From: Firmicutes bacterium UBA6811
GTDB lineage: Bacteria; Bacillota; SHA-98; UBA4971
Length of the DNA stretch: 19,741 nucleotides
Assembly (NCBI GenBank): GCA_002452295.1
Contig: DKEX01000020.1
Location: forward strand, 20,103-39,843
Reading direction: 5' to 3'
This document shows positions 1-7,459 of this stretch, piece by piece; positions within the stretch are counted from its first letter, which is position 1, and the number at the start of each line of letters is the position of its first letter. The notes beneath the pieces were generated by a model. That model searched no databases. It saw only the letters and a list, made by a program, of their open reading frames with translations, and was not told the DNA's origin. Made by a program: the position numbers and the translations under genes.

Positions 1-134
1 AGGGCCTCGCCCCGCCGTGTTTCCCCGTCAGTTCCGCTGACGAGGACCGCAGAGTGTATCGGCGGCAGCTCTTCCTCGTCTTCGAAGCTGACGTCAATGA
101 CCGCACCTTTCACTCTAACTACTCGCCCTGTCAC
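1..134 (-). CDS. atpD: F1 ATP synthase beta subunit, N-terminal fragment
   Basis: This is the first 44 codons of the catalytic beta subunit, which continues beyond the left window edge. The translation opens VTGRVVRVKGAVIDVSFEDE, the usual beta-barrel start of the family (G-x-V-x-x-V-x-G-x-V-I-D-V-x-F). The start is GTG at 134-132, chosen because a GGAGGT ribosome-binding site lies 7 nt upstream and because the family motif begins directly after it. It follows atpG with a 58-nt gap on the same strand, the standard G-D order. The Walker A region and catalytic residues are outside the window, so only identity and start can be judged. Confidence 0.9.
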   Translation of the reverse strand, partial: MTGRVVRVKGAVIDVSFEDEEELPPIHSAVLVSGTDGETRRGEA

Positions 135-192
135 TTCAAGTACCTCCAATGCTCTCTTGGCCCCGACCGGCTCCCCTCCGGCGTCCGGCGGC

Positions 193-1101
193 TCACGTGC
201 CTCCACTTGCGGCCCCGTCCTCCCCGGCATGCCCTTTCGAAGCGAGGGCTTCCGCTCCCCCTACGATATCCGCTATCTCACGGGTGATCAGGGCTTGCCT
301 GGATCTGTGGAAGGCGAGCGTCAGACGCTCGATGATCTCAGTTGCGTTGTCGGAGGCCGCGCTCATCGCGGTCAGTCGCGCGCCCCGTTCCCCCGCCTCC
401 GCCTCGAGGAGCGCCCGGTACACCTCCACCTGGACATACCTGGTCACAAGGTGGTCCACGATCTCCTTCGCTGACGGCTCAAACAGGCACGCCCCGGCCA
501 GGACGCGGTCGGCGCGGCTGCCCCCGACAGGTGTGATGGGAATGAGGCGGAAGATCCGGGGGCGCTGGTCCATTGCAGAGTAGAAGCGCGAGTAGACCAG
601 GTACATGTGGTCGACCTGGCCGGCGGCATAAGCATTGATGATCCGCGCTGCTATCGCTCTTGCAAGCCCAAACGTCGGCCTCTTTGAGACGAGGCTTCTC
701 TCTTCGATTATGGGGACACCCAGGTCGCACAGGGTGCGTGCGCCTACGCGGCCTACTGCGATCACCCTTGCGCGTTCGCGGCCGCCCGTTCCGTCCGCGA
801 GGTCCAGCGCTGCCTTGATTATGTCGTCGTTGTACCTGCCGCACATCCCCCTGTCCGATGTAACGACCATGACCCCAACCGCGCGCGGCGCGCGTTCAGC
901 CATGAGCGGGTGCACGTACCCGGCGAACGACGAGATGTCCAGGAGCACCTCGCTGATCTTTCTCGCGAACGGCCTCGCAGCCTCCACCCGTGCCTGCGCC
1001 TCTCTGAGCTTGGCCGCGGCCACCAGCTTCATGGCCCTGGTGAGATGATGGATCTCGCGGATAGTGCGGATGTGCCGCCTTACCTCACGCGGACTCTGCA
1101 T
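193..1101 (-). CDS. atpG: F1 ATP synthase gamma subunit (central stalk)
   Basis: Gamma forms the rotating central shaft that couples the c-ring to the alpha3beta3 head. The protein is 302 aa. Its N-terminus, with RTIREIHHLTRAMKLVAAAKL at about residues 12-32, is the conserved first coiled-coil helix. The C-terminal helix (LTAMSAASDNATEIIERLTL) is also typical. Family members are usually about 285-295 aa; the extra length is a Gly/Ala-rich tail of about 15 residues after the last helix. The ATG at 1101 lies inside the end of atpA (17-nt overlap), suggesting translational coupling. Gene order A-G-D is canonical. Confidence 0.95.
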   Translation of the reverse strand: MQSPREVRRHIRTIREIHHLTRAMKLVAAAKLREAQARVEAARPFARKISEVLLDISSFAGYVHPLMAERAPRAVGVMVVTSDRGMCGRYNDDIIKAALDLADGTGGRERARVIAVGRVGARTLCDLGVPIIEERSLVSKRPTFGLARAIAARIINAYAAGQVDHMYLVYSRFYSAMDQRPRIFRLIPITPVGGSRADRVLAGACLFEPSAKEIVDHLVTRYVQVEVYRALLEAEAGERGARLTAMSAASDNATEIIERLTLAFHRSRQALITREIADIVGGAEALASKGHAGEDGAASGGT

Positions 1102-2953
1102 GGCGCCCCATCACCCCCGAGAAGTCCCGCTTGAACCCATCAAGCGCCCGACCAAGGTCCACGGCCACCTCGTCAACGCGCCCGGTCTCGCGGATGCGCC
1201 GCATCAGGGAGGGATACGACTCCTTGATGTGAACGAGGAACTCACGGACGAACCAGCGTGTCTGATCCACTGGAACGTCCTCGAGCCACTCGCCGGAGAG
1301 GGTAAACAACATGACCACCTGGTCCTCGACAGGCACGATCTGGTGATTTGCCTGCTTCAGGACCTCGACTATCCTCTCCCCCCTGTGGAGCTGCGCCTGG
1401 GTGGTCTTGTCCAGGTCGGCCCCGAACTGGGCGAACGCCGAAAGCTCGCGGTACTGGGCGAGGTCGAGGCGCAGGTGCGACGAAAGCTCCCGCATGGCGG
1501 GCACCTGAGCGTCGCCGCCGACGCGCGAGACCGATAACCCAACGTTCACCGCCGGACGGACGCCCGAGAAGAACAGCTCGCTCTCGAGGTATATCTGGCC
1601 GTCCGTGATGGAGATGGTGTTGGTCGGGATGTAAGCCGAGACATCCCCTGCGAGCGTCTCCACGATGGGCAGCGCGGTCATGGAGCCGCCGCCGCGCTCA
1701 CCGGCGAGCTTCGCCGCTCTCTCGAGGAGCCGCCCGTGGATGTAGAAGATGTCGCCCGGGTAAGCCTCCCGGCCCGGCGGCCTGCGAAGCAACAGCGCCA
1801 CCTCTCTGTAGGCGGCTGCGTGCTTCGAGAGGTCGTCGTACACTATGAGCACGTCCTTGCCGCTGTACATGAAGTGCTCGGCCATGGCGCAGCCGGCGTA
1901 CGGGGCGATGTACTGAAGCGGCGCAGGGTCGCTCGCAGACGCGGCAACAACGATGGTGTACGGAAGCGCTCCATGCTCTTCAAGCACGCCTACCGTCTGG
2001 GCTATGCTCGATGCCTTCTGACCTATCGCAACATAGACGCACAGCATCCCTGAGTCCTTCTGGCTGATTATGGCGTCCACCGCTATGGACGTCTTTCCTG
2101 TCTGGCGGTCTCCGATGATGAGCTCGCGCTGACCGCGCCCGATGGGGACCATGGCGTCGATGGCGAGGATGCCTGTCTGCAGGGGCATGCTAACAGGCTC
2201 CCGATCTGCAACCCCGGGTGCGGGCCCTTCGATGGGGCGCCTGGCACGGGCCAGCACCGGCCCCTTCCCGTCCACCGGGTCGCCGAGCGGGCTCACCACT
2301 CGGCCGAGCAGCTCCTCGCCGACGGGGACGTCGACGACTCTGCCGGTGCACCGGACCACGTCGCCCTCGGCGATGCGGTCTCCCGGGTCGAACAGGGTGC
2401 ATCCGACCATGTCCACGTCGAGGTCGAGGACCATGCCCTCGGCGGCGGTCCCAAAAACCACGATCTCCCCGGCCATAGCCGATGGGAGGCCGCTTACCCT
2501 GGCCACGCCGTCGCCCACGGAGGCGACAGTGCCCACTTCCTCCACGACGGGGGTTGGCACATAATCCTTGAGGATCTCGATGGCGGATCTCACGGCTTGG
2601 CGCAACAGCCCAGCCCCTTCGGGCGCCCCCGCCTCCGGCACCTGCCCCGCTGGCGCTTGCCCCGGGCTCGGCGTCTCGGCCGCTGACCGAAGGTGGGTTG
2701 CGAGCCTCACCCGCAGATCCTCGAGCCTTCGGCCTAGGCTGGCGTCTACCACGGTGTTCCCCACTTGAAGAACGATGCCGCCGACCAGGTTGGGGTCGTG
2801 TTCAAAGAAAACGACCACAGGCTGCCCCACCGCCTCCGACAGGTGGGCGCGAAGGCGCTGCTCGAGATCGGGAGCGAGCGGGCGTGCCGTCCTCGCTATG
2901 ATCCTGGTAGGTCTCTTGGGCGTCGCCTCTCGCCTTCTCCTCATAGCTTTCAT
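1085..2953 (-). CDS. atpA: F1 ATP synthase alpha subunit with an N-terminal delta-subunit C-terminal domain
   Basis: The protein is 622 aa, about 115 longer than a usual alpha subunit. Residues about 25-90 (PLAPDLEQRLRAHL, then EHDPNLVGGIVLQVG, then VVDASLGRRLEDL) match the C-terminal domain of delta/OSCP, including the D-P-x-x-x-G-G-I-x-x-x-x-G-x-x-V-x-D-x-S-x-x-x-R-L signature. A Pro/Ala/Gly linker (about 93-113) follows, then a normal alpha: N-terminal helix about 115-130, beta barrel from VEEVGTVASVGDG, Walker A GDRQTGKTS at 281-289, Walker B VLIVYDD near 368-374, and VSRVGG at 475-480 carrying the arginine finger. The start ATG overlaps the atpF stop (ATGA). No free atpH exists between atpF and atpA. 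Alpha identity is certain; the delta assignment of the extension rests on motif reading. Confidence 0.95.
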   Translation of the reverse strand: MKAMRRRREATPKRPTRIIARTARPLAPDLEQRLRAHLSEAVGQPVVVFFEHDPNLVGGIVLQVGNTVVDASLGRRLEDLRVRLATHLRSAAETPSPGQAPAGQVPEAGAPEGAGLLRQAVRSAIEILKDYVPTPVVEEVGTVASVGDGVARVSGLPSAMAGEIVVFGTAAEGMVLDLDVDMVGCTLFDPGDRIAEGDVVRCTGRVVDVPVGEELLGRVVSPLGDPVDGKGPVLARARRPIEGPAPGVADREPVSMPLQTGILAIDAMVPIGRGQRELIIGDRQTGKTSIAVDAIISQKDSGMLCVYVAIGQKASSIAQTVGVLEEHGALPYTIVVAASASDPAPLQYIAPYAGCAMAEHFMYSGKDVLIVYDDLSKHAAAYREVALLLRRPPGREAYPGDIFYIHGRLLERAAKLAGERGGGSMTALPIVETLAGDVSAYIPTNTISITDGQIYLESELFFSGVRPAVNVGLSVSRVGGDAQVPAMRELSSHLRLDLAQYRELSAFAQFGADLDKTTQAQLHRGERIVEVLKQANHQIVPVEDQVVMLFTLSGEWLEDVPVDQTRWFVREFLVHIKESYPSLMRRIRETGRVDEVAVDLGRALDGFKRDFSGVMGRHAESA

Positions 2954-3453
2954 ACTTCCCGTTCCCCCACGCTGCTGAGCCAGCCCTCCTCGATGAGGCG
3001 TCTTACCATGGCCTCATCGTCAGCGGAGTCAGTGTTCTTCCCGGCGACCGCGGTCGCCGCCGATATGACGAGCCCCACGATGTCGTCGCGCAGCGCCTCG
3101 AAGGCCGCCTGCCGCTCGCGCCTCGCCTCGGCCCTGGCCTGCTCGAGTATGGTCTTTGCTTCCTTGCGCGCGGCCTCGAGGATCTCGGCCTGGGAGCGTT
3201 CCCCCTGCACCACGGCCTTCTCGATGATGTCCTGCGCCTCGCGGCTTGCCTGGGCGAGGCGCGCTTCGTACTCCTCCTTCATGTTCGCGGTGTCGGTGCG
3301 GCTTTGCGCGGCCTCTTCGAGGGATCGCTTTATGCGGTCCTGGCGGTCCGCCATGAACTTTCGGATCGGCCTATAGAGAAAGAACGTGAGGAGCGCCGTC
3401 AGCAACAGGAAGTTGAGTATGCTTGCGAAGAAGGTCATGTCGATTTGAATCAA
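2950..3453 (-). CDS. atpF: Fo ATP synthase b subunit (peripheral stalk)
   Basis: The protein is 167 aa: one N-terminal membrane helix (about residues 8-27, FFASILNFLLLTALLTFFLY), then the RPIRKFMADRQDRI junction and a long charged Ala/Glu/Arg coiled coil to about residue 135. The C-terminus (VISAATAVAGKN...RRLIEEG) is that of an ordinary b subunit, with no delta domain attached, unlike the mycobacterial b-delta fusion. The start is TTG at 3453, chosen because GGGGAGG lies about 8 nt upstream, whereas the in-frame ATG five codons later is too far from it. The stop overlaps the atpA start by 4 nt. Confidence 0.95.
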   Translation of the reverse strand: MIQIDMTFFASILNFLLLTALLTFFLYRPIRKFMADRQDRIKRSLEEAAQSRTDTANMKEEYEARLAQASREAQDIIEKAVVQGERSQAEILEAARKEAKTILEQARAEARRERQAAFEALRDDIVGLVISAATAVAGKNTDSADDEAMVRRLIEEGWLSSVGEREV

Positions 3454-3534
3454 GCCGAATCCCTCCCCTCTGTGCCCGCTCCGGGTGGAAGCCTGCGCGA
3501 CAGGCCCCGCCAGCCGGTCAACCCGTCAACCCCG

Positions 3535-3789
3535 TCAACCGAGGAACGGGTTGGCGTAGAGGAGGATCAGCGCCACGACCAGCGCTATGATGGGCGTTGC
3601 CTCAACAAGGCCGATGCCTATGAGCATCGTCGAGAAGATGGACGCCTTGGCCTCAGGCTGGCGGGCGATGCCGTCCACCGCCTTCGCCGCCACATGGGCG
3701 TCGCCGAGCCCGGCCACAAGCGCCGCGACACATACGATGATGCAGATAGCCGCAACCGAGATCATCTTGAGAAGCATTACCTCTGCCAT
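3535..3789 (-). CDS. atpE: Fo ATP synthase c subunit (rotor ring)
   Basis: This 84-aa hairpin protein has two membrane helices joined by the polar loop ARQPEA (about 42-47). The ion-binding carboxylate is E63 in LVEATP of helix 2. Helix 1 has an acidic residue, D30 (GLGDAHVAAKA), at the position where Na+-type c subunits have Q32 and Fusobacterium nucleatum has E32; D30 and E63 are 33 residues apart, the same spacing as E32/E65. The Ser/Thr just after the glutamate and the Tyr of strict Na+ types are absent (A64, I68), so ion specificity is unclear. A GAGGAG ribosome site sits 5 nt before the ATG. Confidence 0.95.
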   Translation of the reverse strand: MAEVMLLKMISVAAICIIVCVAALVAGLGDAHVAAKAVDGIARQPEAKASIFSTMLIGIGLVEATPIIALVVALILLYANPFLG

Positions 3790-3824
3790 GGTGACTCCTC
3801 TCCCTTGCTTTCAAGAGTTGGTTT

Positions 3825-4493
3825 CTATTCCTCTGCCGCCACCGTCACGTATGCGATGGACAGCATCACGAAGAGATACGCCTGTAGGACTCCAATGAAC
3901 ACGTGGAATGCCTGGCCTACCGTCGGCACGGCGTAGGCCACGAGTTTCCCCAGGATGATAACGAGCACGTCGCCGGCGAAGATGTTGCCGAACAACCGGA
4001 GCGCCAGCGTGATCGCGCGCGTGCATAGCTCGATCAGGTTCAACGGGAGGAAGAGCGGGTTCGGCTTGACGAAACCAATGAGGTAGCCCCACACTCCCTT
4101 GACCGATGCCCCCGCATAGATCGTGAGCCCAACCACCACCGTTGCAAGTGCCAGCGTGACGTTGATATCGGCAGTTGGCGACTTCATCCCGGGCACGACG
4201 CCTATGAGGTTCGATGCCAGGATGAAGAGGAACAGCGTCGCAATGACCGGGAAGCATCGCCGCGCGCGCGGTGGCACGTTATCGGCGACAAGCCCCCACA
4301 GGGCCTCGACGCCGTACTCGACCATGTTTTGAAACCCGCCCGGGACGTCCTTCATCCTGCGGCTGGCTATGACAGCCGCCGCCACGAGCAGGGCCATGAC
4401 GATCCACGTCATGATGATGGTATCCAGGTGACATGTGAACACGCCGATGCGCAGCATAACATGCGCGCCTATCTCACTGGAAGCGTTCGTCAT
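3825..4493 (-). CDS. atpB: Fo ATP synthase a subunit (proton/sodium channel)
   Basis: The protein is 222 aa with several membrane helices and forms the stator half-channels next to the c-ring. The essential arginine is R166 in LALRLFGNIFAGD, equivalent to E. coli R210. The N-terminus (LDTIIMTWIVMALL) begins with the family's usual first membrane helix; the protein is at the short end for the family because the leading periplasmic segment is brief. GGGGGAG precedes the ATG by 6 nt. It is followed by atpE after a 35-nt gap, in the usual B-E-F order. Confidence 0.95.
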   Translation of the reverse strand: MTNASSEIGAHVMLRIGVFTCHLDTIIMTWIVMALLVAAAVIASRRMKDVPGGFQNMVEYGVEALWGLVADNVPPRARRCFPVIATLFLFILASNLIGVVPGMKSPTADINVTLALATVVVGLTIYAGASVKGVWGYLIGFVKPNPLFLPLNLIELCTRAITLALRLFGNIFAGDVLVIILGKLVAYAVPTVGQAFHVFIGVLQAYLFVMLSIAYVTVAAEE

Positions 4494-4520
4494 TCTCTTC
4501 TCCCCCGATCAGCGGGTTCT

Positions 4521-4886
4521 TCAGATACGATAGCAGCCGGAAGTTCCGGGCCTCGTGGAGGTCCCGGAGCCGCCGGAGCCGCCAAAGCTGCCGGAAGTCC
4601 GCGCGGCCACCACGAACAGCCCCGCGATACGGGCGACCACGTAGGTCGCGGCCATGCACAGGAAGGAGGGCCGGCCGAGAGCCATCGCTCCCAGCACCAG
4701 GGCCAGGAACACACACGCCATACGCCCCAGCGCCCCCCAGCGCATCACTGCCGTTGCGCGAGATGCGCCGAGCGTGGCGGCTTTCCTTGCCATCTGGAGC
4801 ATCGCCAAAAGATCAAGCGCCCCGAGAAGGGCGCCGGCCAGTAGTCCTGCTACCATCCTGGAGACGTCCCCCTTTAGTGGATTCAC
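4521..4886 (-). CDS. atpI: ATP synthase subunit I-like membrane protein
   Basis: This 121-aa hydrophobic protein has about four predicted membrane segments (LLAGALLGALDLLAM, CVFLALVLGAMAL, FLCMAATYVVARIAGLFVV). Its place directly before atpB and the pattern of a small basic multi-helix protein fit ATP synthase protein I, known in other bacteria as an assembly helper for the c-ring. The proposed GTG at 4886 overlaps the stop of the preceding atpZ by 4 nt; an in-frame ATG at 4856 with AAAGGGGG about 11 nt upstream is a reasonable alternative. The C-terminal 25 residues are Gly/Ser/Thr-rich, from a short repeat (CCGGAGCCG twice), and are atypical. The family is poorly conserved, so the call leans on position. 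Confidence 0.75.
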   Translation of the reverse strand: MNPLKGDVSRMVAGLLAGALLGALDLLAMLQMARKAATLGASRATAVMRWGALGRMACVFLALVLGAMALGRPSFLCMAATYVVARIAGLFVVAARTSGSFGGSGGSGTSTRPGTSGCYRI

Positions 4887-5128
4887 GATTTCGGCTTCGG
4901 TGGTCCATCATGGAACTCGGACATGACGAGTTTGTAAACTCCCCAGAACCCCGCAAGGGCTCCGAGGAGAAACCCCGTGACGGCGAGCCACGGGCGCGTG
5001 CCCAGCCTGCCGTCGAGCGCGAACCCTGCAGCAAACCCGAGAGCCATCGACCCTGCGATATTGAAGCTGATCGTGCCGTAGAACTTGAAAGCCCGAACAA
5101 GCTCCGGGTCGAACCTGCCTTCGCCCAA
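4883..5128 (-). CDS. atpZ: AtpZ-like ATP synthase accessory protein (ATPase_gene1 family)
   Basis: The product is about 81 aa with two membrane helices (ISFNIAGSMALGFAAGFALDG and WLAVTGFLLGALAGFWGVYKLV). This two-helix pattern with a G-rich first helix and a terminal G-x-x-x-x-Y is that of small proteins encoded at the head of atp operons. In Bacillus, AtpZ together with AtpI has been linked to Mg2+/Ca2+ handling. The start is TTG at 5128: a perfect GGAGGT lies 6 nt upstream, while the longer open frame upstream to 5260 runs into the VanW gene and has no family-like sequence. The stop overlaps the atpI start. Confidence 0.8.
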   Translation of the reverse strand: MGEGRFDPELVRAFKFYGTISFNIAGSMALGFAAGFALDGRLGTRPWLAVTGFLLGALAGFWGVYKLVMSEFHDGPPKPKS

Positions 5129-5198
5129 GGTTCCACCTCCAGACCCCCGGATCGCCGCCCTCCCCCGCCAGGCCAGGCGACGCCGGTCAAGCGCGGGT

Positions 5199-6641
5199 TC
5201 AGTTATGCGGTTGTGCGCCGGCGGCCGGAGCGGCCGGGTCCGGCGCCCGGGGCTGCCCAACCCCCACCAGCACGCGCTTTGCCCGCGGTCGATAGCGGTC
5301 GCGCGATAGAAGCTCCTTGCTTACATCAACGCCGCTGATCCTCGTGATGCGGTAGACGCTGACAACGTACCCCCAGGCCCCCTCATCCTCCACGACCTCC
5401 TGGCCCGCCGCGAGGGACATGTCCTCTTTCCTCACAACGCCCGGGGGAATCTTCTCCTCGATCTCCGTCCTGACGACGATCTCGCGGTCAGCGGGCGCGT
5501 CCCCGAAGATCTTGACGGTGACTGAGTCCCTGGCAACATCGGATACCATCATTACATGGCCAGGACCGTCGTTTCTGAAGCGAAAATCGATGTAATCGTA
5601 CGCCACCGTTGCGTCGCGGCCGACTGGCACGTAGGTCGGGGCCACCGAGTGGTTCGCGCGCGCTACGACATGCAGGCCGGCGAGGAGCACCGCGTTGTAA
5701 AGGGTGGACGAAACCTGACATATGCCCCCGCCGACGCCCGGGACCAGCTCGTCCTCGACGACCACCGGCGCATCAAGGTAGCCGGCCTCCCTGCTTCGGG
5801 GTCCCACCGCCGCATTGAACGAGAATGCCTCGCCCGGAGCAACCAGGACCCCGTTGATCCCCTGGGCGGCGGCGCGGATGTTGTGCACCCTCGCCTCGTT
5901 GCCCGGGTTGAACTTCGTGGTATAGGCCGCAGTGCATCTGCGGATCCTCATGGCCTCCACCTGCCCGGTGGTGACCGAGGGAGTGACAGGCAGCACGTCC
6001 AGCCGCACTGTTCTACCGGTGCGCTGTGTCAGCACGTCTCTGATGGCGAGGCCCAGCCCGCCGGTCTCGAGCCGGCGGCCCGTGACAGCCGGCCGGATTC
6101 TGACCGTATCGTCGTCGCCTATGGAAAACCCGGCGTTCTCGGGGGGCACGTCGATCTCGCTGGCAAGCTCAAAGACGAGGTCCCTGAACAGGTCCTCATT
6201 CACAGTGACGACGAGAGGGACCTCGCGGCCCTGGTCGGCCACCTGCCGCCTCTCCCTCCATCTCGCGAGCCACGACCCGGTGCGTCCCACCGCCATGGCC
6301 CTCTCAACAGTCTCGGTCACGTGAACTTCAACCCCGATATCGTCGGGGCCCACCTGCCAGGACTCACTTCCCCAGACGAGCGTGATGGGCTGCATCACGA
6401 CTTCGGACACGAAGCCCGCAAGGGCACGCGTTGTTTCGTCGCGCGCGAGTCCGCCCAGGTGGACGTCGGCAACGCGCACCCCATCGGCTATCCGTGGCCC
6501 GGGTGAGGGCCGAGCTTCGGCCACGGTGCCGCCGAGTAGCGTTATCACCGCGAGAAGACACAGTGCTATGACGACGCCATTCTTGCGGGTTCGGCTGATT
6601 TCGTAGGCTCGGCTCAGGATCGCCACACCATCACCACGCAT
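5199..6641 (-). CDS. VanW-family cell-envelope protein with C-terminal G5 domain
   Basis: The protein is 480 aa. Residues about 21-38 (NGVVIALCLLAVITLLGG) form a signal anchor or signal peptide. A putative peptidoglycan-binding-4-type region spans about 50-220, the VanW domain about 230-375 with its conserved GGGICQVSSTLYNA (304-317), NHSVAPTYVPVGRD and YDYIDFRF, and a G5 domain about 385-460. VanW proteins are extracytoplasmic; G5 domains are thought to bind envelope glycans. The molecular role is not established. The ATG at 6641 was chosen because the open frame further upstream overlaps the TPR gene in another frame; the ribosome site is weak. It lies 43 nt after the TPR gene and 70 nt before atpZ, so it is probably cotranscribed with the ATP synthase. 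Confidence 0.88.
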   Translation of the reverse strand: MRGDGVAILSRAYEISRTRKNGVVIALCLLAVITLLGGTVAEARPSPGPRIADGVRVADVHLGGLARDETTRALAGFVSEVVMQPITLVWGSESWQVGPDDIGVEVHVTETVERAMAVGRTGSWLARWRERRQVADQGREVPLVVTVNEDLFRDLVFELASEIDVPPENAGFSIGDDDTVRIRPAVTGRRLETGGLGLAIRDVLTQRTGRTVRLDVLPVTPSVTTGQVEAMRIRRCTAAYTTKFNPGNEARVHNIRAAAQGINGVLVAPGEAFSFNAAVGPRSREAGYLDAPVVVEDELVPGVGGGICQVSSTLYNAVLLAGLHVVARANHSVAPTYVPVGRDATVAYDYIDFRFRNDGPGHVMMVSDVARDSVTVKIFGDAPADREIVVRTEIEEKIPPGVVRKEDMSLAAGQEVVEDEGAWGYVVSVYRITRISGVDVSKELLSRDRYRPRAKRVLVGVGQPRAPDPAAPAAGAQPHN

Positions 6642-6684
6642 CCGAATCTGGCGCGGAGCCCCGCGCTCTGGGCCCAGGAGGACA

Positions 6685-7311
6685 TCACTTCCTGAAAGCC
6701 AGAAGATAGGCCACGATGAGGGCCGCAACCAGAAGCGGCCACGGGTAGCGACCAACCCGGGCAGCCGCCCGGCTCCCGTGGCTACTCGCGCGCAGTTCAA
6801 GCCTGTGCGCCTGCTTGAAATGGCTGACGGCGCGATCAACCATGCCCATCTGTCTGTAAACGACGCCAAGGTTGTGGTGGGCCGTGGCATGGTCGGGGTC
6901 CACCGACAACGCCATCTTATAGAATTCCACGGCCCTGTCAAGCATGTTCTGCTCCTTATATATGTTGCCGAGGTTGCTCATGGCAGCGGCGCAGTGCGGA
7001 TCAAGTGCGAGGGCCTCCTCAAATCTCGATCTGGCTTCGTCGAGCTTACCCCGGTGAGCCAGCACGATCCCGAGCTTGTTGTGGGCCTGGGCGTTCTCAG
7101 GGTCGAGGGTTGTGGCGGCCTCAAACGCCGCGTGCGCGTCGTCGAGCCTGCCTCTATCGAGAAACTCACAACCCTCACGCACGCGCTCCTGCGCCCTGAT
7201 GGCACTCGACGGCTGGCTCTGTGGCCCGCTCCCGATAGCATCACGCGGCCCGGAGTCGGTAGTCCGCCCTGGTTGATGAATTGAGCTGTTGACCAAGCGT
7301 GCCGCCTCCAT
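6685..7311 (-). CDS. Tetratricopeptide-repeat protein with C-terminal membrane anchor
   Basis: The protein is 208 aa. Four consecutive TPR units cover about residues 40-175 (for example LGIVLAHRGKLDEARSRFEE and LGVVYRQMGMVDRAVSHFKQ), each with the W/L-G-Y-A-F-A-P pattern. A basic segment leads into a single C-terminal membrane helix (about 191-205, PLLVAALIVAYLLAF) ending in RK, so the TPRs face the cytoplasm and the protein is tail-anchored. Its likely role is scaffolding; no partner can be named. The ATG at 7311 is given, but GGAGG at codons 1-3 followed 8 nt later by TTG (7296) is a plausible true start. It is the first gene of the run leading into the ATP synthase genes. Confidence 0.85.
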   Translation of the reverse strand: MEAARLVNSSIHQPGRTTDSGPRDAIGSGPQSQPSSAIRAQERVREGCEFLDRGRLDDAHAAFEAATTLDPENAQAHNKLGIVLAHRGKLDEARSRFEEALALDPHCAAAMSNLGNIYKEQNMLDRAVEFYKMALSVDPDHATAHHNLGVVYRQMGMVDRAVSHFKQAHRLELRASSHGSRAAARVGRYPWPLLVAALIVAYLLAFRK

Positions 7312-7392
7312 AGCGCCGGTGCCCGTCCCCCGGCGTAGTCATGCGAGTTCCCGGTCGGGCCCGGCCAAGATGTGTAAGGTGCCTCCATGGCA

Positions 7393-7422
7393 ATTATATA
7401 TCAAGAGTCAACCCGCTGTCTT
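7393..7422 (-). promoter_or_regulatory. Candidate sigma-A promoter for the TPR-VanW-atp operon
   Basis: On the minus strand there is a perfect -10 hexamer TATAAT (7398-7393) preceded after 18 nt by AAGACA (7422-7417), a 4/6 match to TTGACA. A TTGACT is also present at 7411-7406 but is too close to the -10 to pair with it. The region is a local AT-rich patch in the 148-nt gap between ykvI and the TPR gene, about 80 nt before the TPR start. No other strong promoter is visible between here and atpD. Confidence 0.5.
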
Positions 7423-7459
7423 GCACGCCGCACAGGTTCAACGCGGAGTCGGCCTGTGG

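Noticed and set aside
5129..5260. A longer AtpZ start at 5260
   Set aside because: The extra residues have no family likeness, they overlap the VanW gene, and a perfect ribosome site directly precedes the TTG at 5128.
6316..6331. GTCACGTGAAC inside the VanW gene as a parS site
   Set aside because: Only part of the pattern is present and it is within well-conserved coding sequence.
6642..6941. A longer VanW-family start at 6941
   Set aside because: The first 100 codons are the out-of-frame reading of the TPR gene and contain no signal peptide.
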